In this document: piece after piece, positions 1-9,364 of the stretch | How positions within the stretch are numbered: the stretch's first letter is position 1 | Layout: each line of letters opens with the position of its first letter | From: Arthrobacter sp. U41 | Lineage (GTDB): Bacteria > Actinomycetota > Actinomycetes > Actinomycetales > Micrococcaceae | Length of the DNA: 64,000 nucleotides | NCBI RefSeq assembly: GCF_007679325.1 | Contig: NZ_VEGI01000006.1 | Location: 183,289-247,288, forward strand | Reading direction: 5' to 3' | Translations under genes and position numbers: made by a program | Notes under the pieces: model-generated | Database searches by the model: none | Seen by the model: only the letters and a program-made list of their open reading frames with translations | What the model was told of the DNA's origin: nothing

Positions 1-1464
1 GTCCGGACGTTCGGCTGCCAGATGAACGTGCACGACTCCGAGCGGATGTCCGGGATGCTCGAGGCCGCCGGCTACGTCCCCGCCGCCGGTGAACTGGCCG
101 ACGTCGTGGTCTTCAATACCTGCGCCGTGCGGGAGAACGCCGACAACAAGCTCTACGGCAACCTGGGCATCCTGGCTCCGGTCAAGGCCGCCAACCCGGG
201 CATGCAGATCGCCGTCGGAGGCTGCCTGGCGCAGAAGGACCGCGACGCCATCCTGAAGAAGGCCCCGTGGGTGGACGCCGTGTTCGGGACGCACAATGTC
301 GGCGCGCTGCCGGCCCTCCTGGAACGGGCCCGCCACAACAACGAAGCGCAGCTCGAGATCCTCGAGTCCCTCGATGTTTTCCCCTCCACGCTGCCCACCA
401 AGCGCGACTCGGTCTATTCCGGCTGGGTGTCGATCTCCGTCGGCTGCAATAACACGTGCACCTTCTGCATCGTCCCGGCCCTCCGCGGCAAGGAAAAGGA
501 CCGCCGCCCCGGCGACATCCTGGCCGAGATCCAGGCCCTCGTCGACGACGGCGCGATCGAAGTCACCCTGCTGGGGCAGAACGTGAACTCCTACGGCGTC
601 GAATTCGGCGACCGGCAGGCCTTCTCGAAGCTCCTGCGCGCCTGCGGCGACATCCCCGGCCTCGAACGGGTCCGCTTCACGAGCCCGCACCCCGCGGCAT
701 TCACCGATGACGTCATCGATGCCATGGCCGAGACCCCCAACGTTATGCCGCAGCTGCACATGCCCCTGCAGTCCGGGTCGGACAAGGTGCTCAAGGACAT
801 GAAACGGTCCTACCGGTCCACGAAGTTCCTCGGCATCCTGGACAAGGTCCGCGACAAAATTCCGCACGCCGCCATCTCCACGGACATCATCGTCGGCTTT
901 CCCGGCGAAACCGAGGAGGACTTCCAGGCCACGCTCGACGTCGTTGAGCAGTCCCGCTTCGCCACCGCGTTCACCTTCCAGTACTCCAAGCGACCGGGCA
1001 CGCCCGCCGCCGACCTGCCGGACCAGCTCCCAAAAGCCGTGGTGCAGGAACGCTTCGAGCGCCTCACCGCCCTCCAGGACCGGATCGCCGCCGAGGAAAA
1101 CGCCCGCCAGCTCGGCCGTCGGGTGGAGGTTATGGTCACTGCCCAGTCCGGGCGAAAGGCCGGGGAAACCCACCGTCTCTCCGGGCGGGCCCAGGACCAG
1201 CGCCTGGTCCACTTCTCCGTGCCTGCCGGCGCCGAGACGCCGCGCCCCGGCGACCTCGTCACCGTGACCATTACCGAGGCCGCGGCGTTCCACCTGGTCG
1301 CCGACCCTGCCTCGGCGGAGTACTACAGCGTCCGCCGCTCCCGCGCCGGCGACGCCTGGGACAGGTCCCAGGCGGACTCCTGCGGCGCACCCGCGCCGGG
1401 AGCCGCGTCCGGCTCATCCGGAGTATCCCTGGGCATGCCCACGCTGCCCGTCCGGAGCCGCTAG
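1..1464 (+). CDS. miaB: tRNA-2-methylthio-N6-dimethylallyladenosine synthase MiaB (5' end cut off by window)
   Basis: MiaB is a radical SAM methylthiotransferase that adds the 2-methylthio group to i6A37 in tRNAs reading UNN codons. The frame is open from base 1, so the true start lies upstream; 487 residues are visible. The N-terminal UPF0004 domain shows three cluster cysteines (C6 in FGCQMN, C41 in [10 protein letters not shown]75 in GGCLAQ). The radical SAM motif GCNNTCTFC gives C149, C153 and C156. A TRAM-like region follows at about 360-430, then a roughly 50-residue Ser/Gly/Ala-rich tail of no clear role. Its substrate is made by MiaA, whose gene starts 4 bases downstream, so the two are probably co-transcribed. 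Confidence 0.95.
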   Translation, partial: VRTFGCQMNVHDSERMSGMLEAAGYVPAAGELADVVVFNTCAVRENADNKLYGNLGILAPVKAANPGMQIAVGGCLAQKDRDAILKKAPWVDAVFGTHNVGALPALLERARHNNEAQLEILESLDVFPSTLPTKRDSVYSGWVSISVGCNNTCTFCIVPALRGKEKDRRPGDILAEIQALVDDGAIEVTLLGQNVNSYGVEFGDRQAFSKLLRACGDIPGLERVRFTSPHPAAFTDDVIDAMAETPNVMPQLHMPLQSGSDKVLKDMKRSYRSTKFLGILDKVRDKIPHAAISTDIIVGFPGETEEDFQATLDVVEQSRFATAFTFQYSKRPGTPAADLPDQLPKAVVQERFERLTALQDRIAAEENARQLGRRVEVMVTAQSGRKAGETHRLSGRAQDQRLVHFSVPAGAETPRPGDLVTVTITEAAAFHLVADPASAEYYSVRRSRAGDAWDRSQADSCGAPAPGAASGSSGVSLGMPTLPVRSR

Positions 1465-1467
1465 CCC

Positions 1468-2502
1468 GTGGCAGCCCCGCAGGGCGCCCCTGCCGGCACA
1501 GGACCCGACGGCGCAGCGCCGTCCGTCGCAGCAGACAACGAGGCAGCACACGACGGCATGGTCCCCGAGGGGGCAGTCCCGGCCGCCACAGTACCCGCCG
1601 CCACAGTACCGGCGCGGCCGGTCGTCGCCGTCGTAGGGCCCACCGGCTCCGGCAAATCCGATCTGGCGGTCTCGCTCGCGCTGGAACTTGACGGCGAGGT
1701 CATCAACGCCGATTCCATGCAGTTTTACCGCGGCATGGACATCGGCACCGCCAAGATCACCGAGGCCGAACGCAGGGGAGTGCCGCACCACCTCCTGGAC
1801 ATCCTGGACGTGACCCAGGAAGCCAGCGTCTCGGACTTCCAGCAGCAGGCACGGGCGCTCATCGCGGACATCCATCGCCGCGGCAAACGCGCCATCCTGG
1901 CCGGCGGCTCCGGGCTCTACGTCCGTGCGGCCCTGGACGTGCTGGATTTCCCGGGCACCGACCCTGCCATCCGGCGCCGGCTCGAAGCGGAACTGGAAAC
2001 TGCCGGCCCGGCCCCGTTGCGGGCGCGGCTGGAACGTGTGGACCCGGTCTCGGCCGGCCGGCTCGGGGACGCGCGCCGGATCATCCGCGCGCTGGAGGTG
2101 TTCGAACTGACCGGACGGCCTTTCAGCTCCTTTATGCCAATCCGCGAGTACCACCAGCCCGCCGTGCAGATCGGGCTGGAGGTGGACCGCGAAGAGCTCC
2201 GTGAGCGGCTGGCCCGCCGGGTCCACACCATGGTGGACAATGGGCTGCTCGAAGAGGTCCGGAAACTCGACGCCGCCGGGCTCAGGCTCGGCCGGACCGC
2301 GCCGCGGGCCCTTGGCTACGCCCAGTTCCTCAAGGTCCTCGACGGCGCGTCCGACGCCGCGCAGGCGGCGGAGGAAACCATCATCGCGACCCGGCAGTTC
2401 GCACGCCGCCAGCTGACCTGGTTCCGCGCCGATCCCCGCATCCACTGGCTGGACTGGCAGGACCCGGAACTCGTGGCCAGGGCTGCCGCGCTCTGCCGCT
2501 GA
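1468..2502 (+). CDS. miaA: tRNA dimethylallyltransferase MiaA
   Basis: MiaA transfers the dimethylallyl group to A37 of tRNA, the step before MiaB. The P-loop GPTGSGKS is at residues 57-64, followed by the family sequence [18 protein letters not shown]. The body ends in a typical ARRQLTWFR region. With the GTG start at 1468 (GGAG ten bases upstream) the protein has 344 residues, including about 50 extra N-terminal Ala/Pro-rich residues with a PAATV repeat. An ATG at 1558 would give 314 residues, closer to the usual length of about 300, so the start is uncertain. The gene lies 3 bases after the miaB stop. Confidence 0.94.
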   Translation: MAAPQGAPAGTGPDGAAPSVAADNEAAHDGMVPEGAVPAATVPAATVPARPVVAVVGPTGSGKSDLAVSLALELDGEVINADSMQFYRGMDIGTAKITEAERRGVPHHLLDILDVTQEASVSDFQQQARALIADIHRRGKRAILAGGSGLYVRAALDVLDFPGTDPAIRRRLEAELETAGPAPLRARLERVDPVSAGRLGDARRIIRALEVFELTGRPFSSFMPIREYHQPAVQIGLEVDREELRERLARRVHTMVDNGLLEEVRKLDAAGLRLGRTAPRALGYAQFLKVLDGASDAAQAAEETIIATRQFARRQLTWFRADPRIHWLDWQDPELVARAAALCR

Positions 2503-2565
2503 GGACCGCGGCCAGGCATCACGCCGCTGAGGCCGGTGCAACGGATTCCGTCCGGCAGGCCAGGA

Positions 2566-2667
2566 AGCGACGTGCAACCGGTCGCCAAAACGACGTGCAA
2601 CCGGTCGCGATCGACGGGCGACCGGCCACGAAACGAAGTGCAGTCGGTCGCGAATCGAACTGTAACC
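2566..2667. repeat. 22-bp tandem repeat array between miaA and dapF
   Basis: Head-to-tail copies of a unit of about 22 bp lie at 2566-2587, 2588-2609, 2610-2630 (degenerate), 2631-2652 and 2653-2667 (partial). The core of copies 1 and 2 is CGACGTGCAACCGGTCGC. Copy 3 matches copy 2 at 16 of 21 positions. The last partial copy runs into the probable -10 box of dapF. The array is non-coding and has no spacers, so it is not a CRISPR. It may be a genome-wide intergenic repeat of this lineage or a binding array. Confidence 0.75.
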
Positions 2668-2674
2668 TTGGACC
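2663..2674 (+). promoter_or_regulatory. dapF -10 box, probable leaderless start
   Basis: TAACCT at 2663-2668 matches the actinobacterial TANNNT -10 box. It is followed by six bases and then the dapF ATG at 2675, so transcription should begin at or next to the start codon. No ribosome binding site precedes dapF, which fits a leaderless message. No good -35 was seen, and the box lies in the degenerate last repeat unit. Confidence 0.55.
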
Positions 2675-3631
2675 ATGGACGAAACCCTTGCCGCGGCCGC
2701 TGACCACCTCGCTGCCGGAGACACCGCCGCCCTTGCCGGCCTGAAGTTCTCCAAGGGCCACGGCACCGGCAACGACTTCGTGCTCCTCGCCGATCCCAAC
2801 GGCACCCTCGCGGTAACCCCGGAGCAGGTCGCGGCACTGTGCGACCGCCACCGCGGCATCGGCGGAGACGGACTAATCCGCGCGGTACCGTCCCGTCTGC
2901 TCCCGGAGGGCCAGGAGCTGCTGACCCGGACTCCGGACGCCGAATGGTTTATGGACTACCGCAATGGCGACGGGTCACTTTCCGAGATGTGCGGCAACGG
3001 CGTCCGCGTCTTTGTGCACTTCCTGATCACTGAAGGCCTGGTCGACCTGCCCGCCGGCGAATCATTGACCATCGGCACCCGCGGCGGCGCCAAGACGATC
3101 GTCCGCACCGCGGCCGGGTACGCCGTCGACATGGGCCCCTGGGAATTCATCTTCCCGGGCGAGGCCACGGCGCGGGCCATGGATTCACTGGTCAGCGCGG
3201 CGGGGCTGGAGGTCGCACGGCCTGCCCTGTCCGTGAGTATGGGCAATCCGCACACCGTCGTGGCGCTGGCCGAACTGGCCGAGCTGCAGGCCACGCAGTT
3301 GTTCACCGCACCCCACGTGGACCCGACGCCGCCGCACGGCACCAACGTCGAGTTCGTGGTCCCGTCCGAACCGTTGGTCCATGACGGCGTCGGAACCATC
3401 ACCATGCGCGTCCACGAGCGGGGAGTCGGGGAAACGCAGTCCTGCGGCACGGGTGCCTGCGCGGCCGCCGTCGCGATCCGCCACTGGGCCGGCCAGGGCG
3501 CCCCGGACGTTTGGAATGTTCAGGTCCCCGGCGGCGTCGTCGGGGTGAAGTTCTTCCTCGGCGCCGAGGGCCACGAACACGTCGAACTCAGCGGCCCCGC
3601 GGTGATCGTCGCTAGTGGGACGCTTTCCTGA
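2675..3631 (+). CDS. dapF: diaminopimelate epimerase
   Basis: DapF converts LL- to meso-diaminopimelate, for lysine and peptidoglycan synthesis, without a cofactor, using two cysteines as acid and base. Both are present: C106 in EMCGNGVR and C257 in SCGTGAC. The 318-residue length is slightly above the usual 275-300 because of about 25 extra N-terminal residues before FSKGHGTGNDF. The ATG is supported by a -10 box six bases upstream. The 3' end overlaps the convergent methyltransferase gene by 20 bases. Confidence 0.96.
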   Translation: MDETLAAAADHLAAGDTAALAGLKFSKGHGTGNDFVLLADPNGTLAVTPEQVAALCDRHRGIGGDGLIRAVPSRLLPEGQELLTRTPDAEWFMDYRNGDGSLSEMCGNGVRVFVHFLITEGLVDLPAGESLTIGTRGGAKTIVRTAAGYAVDMGPWEFIFPGEATARAMDSLVSAAGLEVARPALSVSMGNPHTVVALAELAELQATQLFTAPHVDPTPPHGTNVEFVVPSEPLVHDGVGTITMRVHERGVGETQSCGTGACAAAVAIRHWAGQGAPDVWNVQVPGGVVGVKFFLGAEGHEHVELSGPAVIVASGTLS

Positions 3632-4226
3632 CCCGAAGGATGCGGAACGACTTCGAGGTGCTCTCGCGGGTCACCGTGAAGCTGCTGTCGAGCTCCGCCG
3701 CGAGCCAGCGCTGCAGCGAATCCGACCCCAGGTTCTTCTGCACCACCAGCCACGCCGAGCCGCCCGGAGCCAGCCGCGGCAGCCACAGGAGCAGCAGGGC
3801 GTGGAGCTCGTCCTTGCCGATCCGGATGGGCGGGTTGGACCAGATAGTGTCGAAGCGAAGTTCAGGATCGACGGCGTCGGGCGTGCTGGCCGTGACATTG
3901 CCCAGTCCCAGCAGCGCCGCGTTTTCGTTGGTCAGGGTCACACAACGTTCGTTGACGTCCACGGCGTAGACCTGTGAGTGCGGTGCACGCAGGGCCATGG
4001 TCAGGGCGATCGGGCCCCAGCCGCAGCCGATGTCCAGCAGGGTTCCCTGCGGGGCCGGGGCAGGAACCTCAGCCAACAGCACAGCCGTGCCCTTGTCGAT
4101 GCCGTCCGGGCTGAAGATGCCCGAGGACGTCTGCAGTTGCCGGGTCCCGCCGGCAAGTTCCACGGTCAGTGGCTTGCGGGTGAACGGCCCGGCGGGCTGG
4201 GCGCTGAAATAGTGTGCAGACTCCAT
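3612..4226 (-). CDS. class I SAM-dependent methyltransferase, RsmC-like small-domain family
   Basis: The 204-residue protein has the SAM-binding motif LLDIGCGWGPIAL, the acidic loop VYAVDVNER and a catalytic SNPPI motif. NPP(F/Y/I) motifs occur in methyltransferases acting on exocyclic amino groups of bases, including the RsmC rRNA guanine-N2 enzymes. A conserved start MESAHYFSAQP and the GIFSP sequence also fit RsmC/PF05175 proteins. The start at 4226 is chosen because homology begins there; the upstream open frame is low complexity. Its exact RNA target cannot be read from the sequence. It is convergent with dapF and divergent from hflX. Confidence 0.85.
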   Translation of the reverse strand: MESAHYFSAQPAGPFTRKPLTVELAGGTRQLQTSSGIFSPDGIDKGTAVLLAEVPAPAPQGTLLDIGCGWGPIALTMALRAPHSQVYAVDVNERCVTLTNENAALLGLGNVTASTPDAVDPELRFDTIWSNPPIRIGKDELHALLLLWLPRLAPGGSAWLVVQKNLGSDSLQRWLAAELDSSFTVTRESTSKSFRILRVRKASH

Positions 4227-4327
4227 AACTGGCCAGATTAGTTGGCCCCCGGCCCGTATGGGAAACCGCGGCAACCGACCGGAATCCGGCAGAAACCCCT
4301 GGGGGCAGCGCCGCCGGTGCCGTCTGC

Positions 4328-4340
4328 TAGGCTTAAAGAC
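4328..4340 (+). promoter_or_regulatory. hflX leader promoter (-10 box)
   Basis: TAGGCT at 4328-4333 is followed by seven bases and then an ATG at 4341. The same box and spacing precede other genes here (for example 29895 and 54219). It predicts a transcript that begins exactly on the six-codon ORF at 4341 and carries a long leader before hflX. No clear -35 is visible. Confidence 0.55.
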
Positions 4341-4361
4341 ATGTTCTTGAACTCCAAGTAG
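4341..4361 (+). CDS. putative six-codon leader peptide upstream of hflX
   Basis: ATG at 4341 opens a six-codon frame (MFLNSK) ending in TAG at 4359-4361. There is no Shine-Dalgarno sequence, but a TAGGCT -10 box ends seven bases upstream, so the ATG would be at the 5' end of the transcript and could be read leaderless. It is followed by a small hairpin (ACGGG 4367-4371, CCCGT 4378-4382). Translation and function are inference. A regulatory role is proposed because HflX acts on stalled ribosomes. Confidence 0.35.
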   Translation: MFLNSK

Positions 4362-4716
4362 CCGGCACGGGCTTGTACCCGTCCCCGCAGCGACGCAGGT
4401 AGTTACCTTCCGCTCAGCGCGCCACCCCACGATGATCCTGCCAAGGACACATCCGCTGGCGCCCGAACCACTTGGATTCCGGCAGTGCTCACTGGAGCCC
4501 GGCCGGGCGGACTGTCTCTCCCTCCTCAAGGCAAAAAAGATGCCTGATCCCTCTCTTCCCACCGCTCCCGCCCGGAGCCCTGCCCTGCCGGCGGCACCGC
4601 TGCCGCCGGCATCCCAGGAGGCCACGTTGACCAATAGTCGTCAGCCCAGCGCGAATACCGCCCCACACAGCACCGATCGGCACTATTCTGAAACTGCCGA
4701 ACCTCTAAAGGAGACC
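4362..4716 (+). promoter_or_regulatory. hflX 5' leader with several inverted repeats
   Basis: This is a non-coding stretch between the mini-ORF and hflX. Inverted repeats are at 4367-4382, GCCCGGCCGGGC at 4497-4508, AGGCA/TGCCT at 4529-4545 around an A-rich loop, and a perfect 11-bp stem TGCCGGCGGCA at 4586-4596 with its partner at 4601-4611 (loop CCGC). The last stem ends four bases before AGGAGG (4616-4621). That site is well placed for an in-frame TTG at 4627, an alternative hflX start. A structured leader could act as an attenuator or translation switch; this is inference. Confidence 0.4.
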
Positions 4717-6285
4717 ATGACCAGTCAGCCCAACACCGGACCCGAGTCAGCAGCCCAGGACATGAGTCCTGCGGAAATCCAGGCTGTCATCGACCGGATC
4801 CTCGCCAAAGACACCCCTGCCCGGAAGGCAGCGCCGGCTGCCGGCGAGCCCGCCTCGGTGCTCGGCAAGGCGCAGGCGATCTCCCGCCTGGACGAGGAAC
4901 ACAGCACTTTCGACGGCGACCAGCAGGACCTCGAGGAACGGCACGCCCTGCGCCGCACCGCCGGGCTGTCCACCGAACTCGAAGACGTCACCGAGGTCGA
5001 GTACCGGCAGCTGCGCCTTGAGCGCGTGGTTCTGGCCGGACTCTGGACCGAAGGCACCCTCGCCGACGCCGAGAACTCGCTCCGCGAACTCGCCGCCCTT
5101 GCCGAGACCGCCGGCTCGGAGGTCCTCGACGGGATCGTCCAGCGCCGCCAGAAGCCCGATCCGGGCACTTTCCTCGGCTCCGGCAAGGCCCAGGAATTGA
5201 AGGACATCGTGATGTCCACGGGCGCGGACACCGTCGTCGTCGACGCCGAACTGGCGCCGTCCCAGCGCCGCAGCCTGGAAGACATCGTCAAGGTCAAGGT
5301 CATCGACCGTACGGCGCTGATCCTGGACATTTTCGCCCAGCACGCCAAGAGCCGCGAGGGCAAGGCGCAGGTGGAGCTGGCCCAGCTCGAATACCTGCTC
5401 CCGCGCCTGCGCGGCTGGGGTGACTCGATGTCCCGCCAGGCCGGCGGCCAGGTGGGCGGTGCGGGTGCCGGCATGGGCTCGCGTGGCCCCGGTGAAACCA
5501 AGATCGAACTGGACCGCCGCCGGATCCGCACCCGGATGGCCAAGCTGCGGCGTGAGATCGCCGCGATGAAGCCGGCGCGGGAAACCAAGCGCGCCAACCG
5601 CCGTCGCAATTCCGTGCCCTCCGTCGCGATCGCCGGGTACACCAACGCCGGCAAGTCCTCGCTCCTGAACCGGCTGACCGACGCCGGTGTCCTGGTGGAG
5701 AACGCCCTGTTCGCCACCCTGGACCCGACTGTCCGCAAAGCTGAGACCTCGGACGGGCTGGGCTACACCCTCGCGGACACCGTGGGCTTCGTCCGTTCGC
5801 TGCCCACCCAGCTCGTGGAGGCTTTCCGCTCCACGCTGGAGGAAGTCGCCGACGCGGACCTGATCCTGCACGTCGTGGATGTCTCGCACCCGGATCCGGA
5901 GGGCCAGATCGCAGCTGTCCGCAAGGTGTTCAGCGAGGTCGACGCACGCAAGGTGCCCGAAATCATCATCCTCAACAAAGCCGACGCCGCGGACCCCTTC
6001 GTGGTGGAACGGCTCAAGCAGCGCGAACCGCGCCACGTTGTGGTGTCGGCACGCACCGGCGCAGGCATCCCGGAATTGCTCAAGGCCATCAGCGAGGGCA
6101 TCCCGCGGCCCAGCGTCAAGCTGGAACTGATGATCCCCTACAACCGCGGGGACCTGCTCAGCAAGCTGCACGAGGCCGACGCCGAGATCCTCAGCCTCAA
6201 CCACGAGGAAGCAGGCACCCGCGCGGTCGTTATGGTGCGTGAGGGATTCGCCGCTGAACTGGATTCGTTCATCAGCAATGACTGA
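4717..6285 (+). CDS. hflX: ribosome-associated GTPase HflX
   Basis: HflX binds and splits stalled or idle 70S ribosomes. In Listeria and mycobacteria, family members give resistance to macrolides and lincosamides. The 522-residue protein has the HflX N-terminal domain, the glycine-rich linker (about 245-262) and a GTPase domain with G1 GYTNAGKSS (from 307), G3 DTVGF (354-358) and G4 NKAD (420-423). The ATG at 4717 has AAAGGAG just upstream. A TTG at 4627 preceded by AGGAGG would add 30 residues. The gene overlaps dinG by 8 bases, so the two are co-expressed. The long leader suggests regulated expression. Confidence 0.94.
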   Translation: MTSQPNTGPESAAQDMSPAEIQAVIDRILAKDTPARKAAPAAGEPASVLGKAQAISRLDEEHSTFDGDQQDLEERHALRRTAGLSTELEDVTEVEYRQLRLERVVLAGLWTEGTLADAENSLRELAALAETAGSEVLDGIVQRRQKPDPGTFLGSGKAQELKDIVMSTGADTVVVDAELAPSQRRSLEDIVKVKVIDRTALILDIFAQHAKSREGKAQVELAQLEYLLPRLRGWGDSMSRQAGGQVGGAGAGMGSRGPGETKIELDRRRIRTRMAKLRREIAAMKPARETKRANRRRNSVPSVAIAGYTNAGKSSLLNRLTDAGVLVENALFATLDPTVRKAETSDGLGYTLADTVGFVRSLPTQLVEAFRSTLEEVADADLILHVVDVSHPDPEGQIAAVRKVFSEVDARKVPEIIILNKADAADPFVVERLKQREPRHVVVSARTGAGIPELLKAISEGIPRPSVKLELMIPYNRGDLLSKLHEADAEILSLNHEEAGTRAVVMVREGFAAELDSFISND

Positions 6286-8419
6286 GGCAGCGGTGACCGG
6301 GACGGACACAGGTACGGACGAGCCGGCAGGGGAGGACGCCCCGGGGCCCGAAACCGCGGAGGTGGACGCCGCGGAGGAACGCACGGCAGGATCAGGCGGC
6401 AAAACCAGCGGGGAGTTCGTGATCGAACTGCTCGACCGTGCCGTGTCCGGCATGGGCGGCCAGAGCCGCGAGGGCCAGCACGAAATGGCCCGGCAGGTGG
6501 CGCAGGCAATTGACAGCGGCGACCACCTGCTGGTCCAGGCCGGCACCGGAACCGGCAAGTCCCTCGCGTACCTGATCCCGCTGATCGCGCACTCGCTCGT
6601 CAGCGACAAGCCCACCCTGGTCTCCACCGCCACCCTGGCCCTGCAGACCCAGATCGTGGGCCGGGACCTGCCCCGGCTGCTCAAGACCATCACCCCGGCG
6701 CTGGACCGGCCCGTCAAAGTGGCCCTGGTCAAGGGCCGCTCCAACTACGTGTGCCGCCACAAGCTCGAAGGCGGATTCCCCTCGGAAGAGCCCTCGGAGG
6801 GCCAACTCTTCTCCCTCGGCGAGGACACTTCCGTGCCGCACTTCGCCGCTGCCATGGGCGGCCCGTCCTCCCAGCTTGGCAAGGAGGTGGTCCGGCTGCG
6901 CGAATGGGCCGAGGACACCGTCACGGGGGACCGCGACGAACTTCTGCCCGGCGTCACGGACCGGGCCTGGCGGCAGGTCTCCGTCACCTCCATGGAGTGC
7001 CTCGGTGCGCAGAAGTGCCCCCTGGCGGCCGAGTGCTTCAGCGAACTGGCCCGGCAGAACGCCGCCGACGCCGACGTCGTGGTCACCAACCACGCGATGC
7101 TGGCCGTCAGCGCGTTCGAGGGCCTGGCCGTGCTGCCGGAATACGACGTTGTGGTGGTGGATGAAGCCCACGAGCTCCAGGACCGGGTGACCGGCGCCGT
7201 GTCCGGCCAGCTGTCCGTCGCGATGGTGCACGCCGCCGCGTCCGGGGCCCGGAAGCACACCGGCATCACCGTGGACGCGCTGAACAACGCAGCGTCCAAC
7301 CTGGAACTCGCCATCGAGGGCGTCCCCAGCGGGCTCATGCCCAATGGACTCAACAGCGAACAACTGGACTGTGTGGACCAGTTGCGGGACGCCTGCCGCG
7401 CGGCCCTTTCGGATTCGAAGGGAGACAGCGCCAACACGGCCGACGGCGGCCGCCAGCTGGCCCGCTCCCGGCTCATGGTGATCCTGGAACTCTGCGAACG
7501 GCTGCTGGCGGCACGCGAGAACCGCGAGGTGGTCTGGTTTTCCCGGAACAGCACCTTCGACCCGCAGCAAGGCTATTCCCAGCCGGACGAGTCCGCCCCG
7601 GCGCTGGTCAATATCGCCCCGCTCAGCGTCGCCGGACGGCTCCGCGAGGGCCTGTTTGCGGACCACACCGTCATCCTCACCTCGGCCACCCTGGCGATCG
7701 GGTCCGCGTTCGAACCGGCCGCCGGTGGTCTGGGCCTGGTGGGACCCGGCGCCCCCAGCTGGACCGGCGTCGACGTCGGCTCGCCCTTCGAGTACCCCAA
7801 GCAGGGGATCCTCTACGTCGCCAAGCATCTGCCCAAGCCCGGCCGCGGCATGTCCCCGGAAGCACTCGATGAGCTCGAGAAGCTGGTCCGGGCCTCCGGC
7901 GGCGGAGCCCTGTGCCTGTTCTCCTCGCGGCGTGCCGCCGAGGATGCCGCCGAGGCCCTGCGTCCACGGCTGGACATGTCCATCCTCTGCCAGGGGGATT
8001 CGACCATGACGGCGCTGGTGAAGCAGTTTGCCGACGAACCTGACACCTGCCTGTTTGGCACCATGTCCCTGTGGCAGGGCGTCGACGTGCCGGGGACCTC
8101 CTGCCGCCTCGTGGTGATTGACCGGATTCCGTTCCCGCGGCCCGACGATCCCCTGATGACGGCGCGGTCCCGGGCAGTGGCCCAGGCCGGCGGGAACGGG
8201 TTCATGAGTGTGTCCGCGACCCACGCCGCCATCCGGCTGGCCCAGGGCGCTGGCCGGCTGATCCGCACAACAACGGACAAGGGGGTGGTGGCCGTGCTCG
8301 ATTCGCGGCTGTCCACCGAGCGGTACGGGGGATTCCTCCGCGCCGCGCTGCCGCCGTTCTGGCCCACCACGGATCCCACTGTGGCCCTCGCGGCCCTGGA
8401 GCGGCTGGCGAAGGAGTAG
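6278..8419 (+). CDS. dinG: ATP-dependent DNA helicase, DinG/XPD family
   Basis: This is a superfamily 2 iron-sulfur helicase that unwinds 5'-to-3', including R-loops and forked DNA in better-studied relatives. The 713-residue protein has Walker A AGTGTGKS (88-95), four candidate Fe-S cysteines C159, C241, C247 and C253, a DEAH box at 295-298, and the C-terminal motif with GRLIR. The ATG at 6278 overlaps the hflX stop. The upstream in-frame ATG at 6239 lies inside hflX coding sequence and was not used. No LexA box was found in front of it. A strong hairpin follows. Confidence 0.93.
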   Translation: MTEAAVTGTDTGTDEPAGEDAPGPETAEVDAAEERTAGSGGKTSGEFVIELLDRAVSGMGGQSREGQHEMARQVAQAIDSGDHLLVQAGTGTGKSLAYLIPLIAHSLVSDKPTLVSTATLALQTQIVGRDLPRLLKTITPALDRPVKVALVKGRSNYVCRHKLEGGFPSEEPSEGQLFSLGEDTSVPHFAAAMGGPSSQLGKEVVRLREWAEDTVTGDRDELLPGVTDRAWRQVSVTSMECLGAQKCPLAAECFSELARQNAADADVVVTNHAMLAVSAFEGLAVLPEYDVVVVDEAHELQDRVTGAVSGQLSVAMVHAAASGARKHTGITVDALNNAASNLELAIEGVPSGLMPNGLNSEQLDCVDQLRDACRAALSDSKGDSANTADGGRQLARSRLMVILELCERLLAARENREVVWFSRNSTFDPQQGYSQPDESAPALVNIAPLSVAGRLREGLFADHTVILTSATLAIGSAFEPAAGGLGLVGPGAPSWTGVDVGSPFEYPKQGILYVAKHLPKPGRGMSPEALDELEKLVRASGGGALCLFSSRRAAEDAAEALRPRLDMSILCQGDSTMTALVKQFADEPDTCLFGTMSLWQGVDVPGTSCRLVVIDRIPFPRPDDPLMTARSRAVAQAGGNGFMSVSATHAAIRLAQGAGRLIRTTTDKGVVAVLDSRLSTERYGGFLRAALPPFWPTTDPTVALAALERLAKE

Positions 8420-8426
8420 GGCAGCC

Positions 8427-8471
8427 AAAAAGCCCCGTCCGGCGTGAACTGGTCAACACCGGCGGGGCTTT
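8427..8471. terminator. bidirectional terminator between dinG and lexA
   Basis: AAAGCCCCG (8429-8437) pairs with CGGGGCTTT (8463-8471), with an additional CCGG/CCGG pairing closer to the loop. A-tracts and T-tracts flank the stem on each strand, so it can end transcripts from both convergent genes. Confidence 0.8.
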
Positions 8472-8498
8472 CCTGGCGCGCTCTGTGGGGAGCTGCTC

Positions 8499-9248
8499 CT
8501 AGAGCGAACGCAACACCGAGACGACTTTGCCCATAATGACGGCGTGGTCGCCGAGGATGGGCTCGTACTGCGTATTCTGCGGCAGCAGCCACGTGTGGCC
8601 GTCGCGCTGGCGGAAGGTCTTCACCGTTGCCTCGTCGTCCAGCAGGGCGGCCACAATGTCACCGTTGACGGCATCGCCCTGCCGGCGTACCACCACCCAG
8701 TCACCGTCGCAGATGGCTGCGTCGATCATCGAGTCACCCGCGACCTTGAGCATAAAGAGCTCCCCGTGGCCCACCAGTTGGCGGGGAAGGGGCATCACGT
8801 CCTCAACGACCTGGTCGGCCAGGATGGGCCCGCCTGCCGCGATGCGGCCCACCAGCGGCACCATCGCTGTGTCGGTGGCGCTGGCCAGCTCGGAAACGGA
8901 CAAACCGCCAACAGCGCGCAGCCCGCTGGACTTCTCGACGCCTGAAATCTTGGCGGCTCCCTCATCAAGGGTCAGCGGCATCAGGACTTCCATCGCGCGG
9001 GGGCGTTTGGGGTCGCGACGCAGGTAGCCGAGTTTTTCCAGCTGCGAGAGCTGGTGGGTCACGCTGGAGAGGCTGGCCAGTCCGACAGTATCGCCGATCT
9101 CCCGCATGGACGGCGGGTAGCCGTTGTCCGTCACGGAGCGCTGGATGGTTTCCAGGATCTTCTTTTGCCGAACGGTGAGGCTCTTGGGTGGCCGGGCTGC
9201 TTGCGGGCCCCGCTGGGTGGCCCTGCCGCCAGTGGCTTGTGCTGCCAT
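8499..9248 (-). CDS. lexA: LexA repressor, SOS regulator
   Basis: LexA represses SOS genes and cleaves itself when RecA is activated. The 249-residue form from 9248 has an N-terminal winged helix ([14 protein letters not shown], then [10 protein letters not shown]), an Ala-Gly cleavage site in GRIAAGGPI, the catalytic serine in AGDSMIDA and the lysine in EATVKTF. A longer frame starts at 9362-9365, but the promoter (-35 9388-9393, -10 9365-9370) places the transcript start downstream of it, so 9248 is preferred, with an AAAGG eleven bases upstream. A LexA box overlaps the -35, so autoregulation is likely. Confidence 0.95.
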   Translation of the reverse strand: MAAQATGGRATQRGPQAARPPKSLTVRQKKILETIQRSVTDNGYPPSMREIGDTVGLASLSSVTHQLSQLEKLGYLRRDPKRPRAMEVLMPLTLDEGAAKISGVEKSSGLRAVGGLSVSELASATDTAMVPLVGRIAAGGPILADQVVEDVMPLPRQLVGHGELFMLKVAGDSMIDAAICDGDWVVVRRQGDAVNGDIVAALLDDEATVKTFRQRDGHTWLLPQNTQYEPILGDHAVIMGKVVSVLRSL

Positions 9249-9364
9249 GTTCGCCAACGCCTTTCCGTTCCGCCCGGCCGCCCGTGGCTGCAGCTGCCGG
9301 GAACTTCCGGCCTGAAATGTCAGACCCTGCTGATCAACTGCAGAAGTGGTTGTTCTTTGCATCA

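Noticed and set aside
2566..2667. CRISPR array candidate
   Set aside because: Units are adjacent with no unique spacers, are only 22 bp and there are no cas genes in the window.
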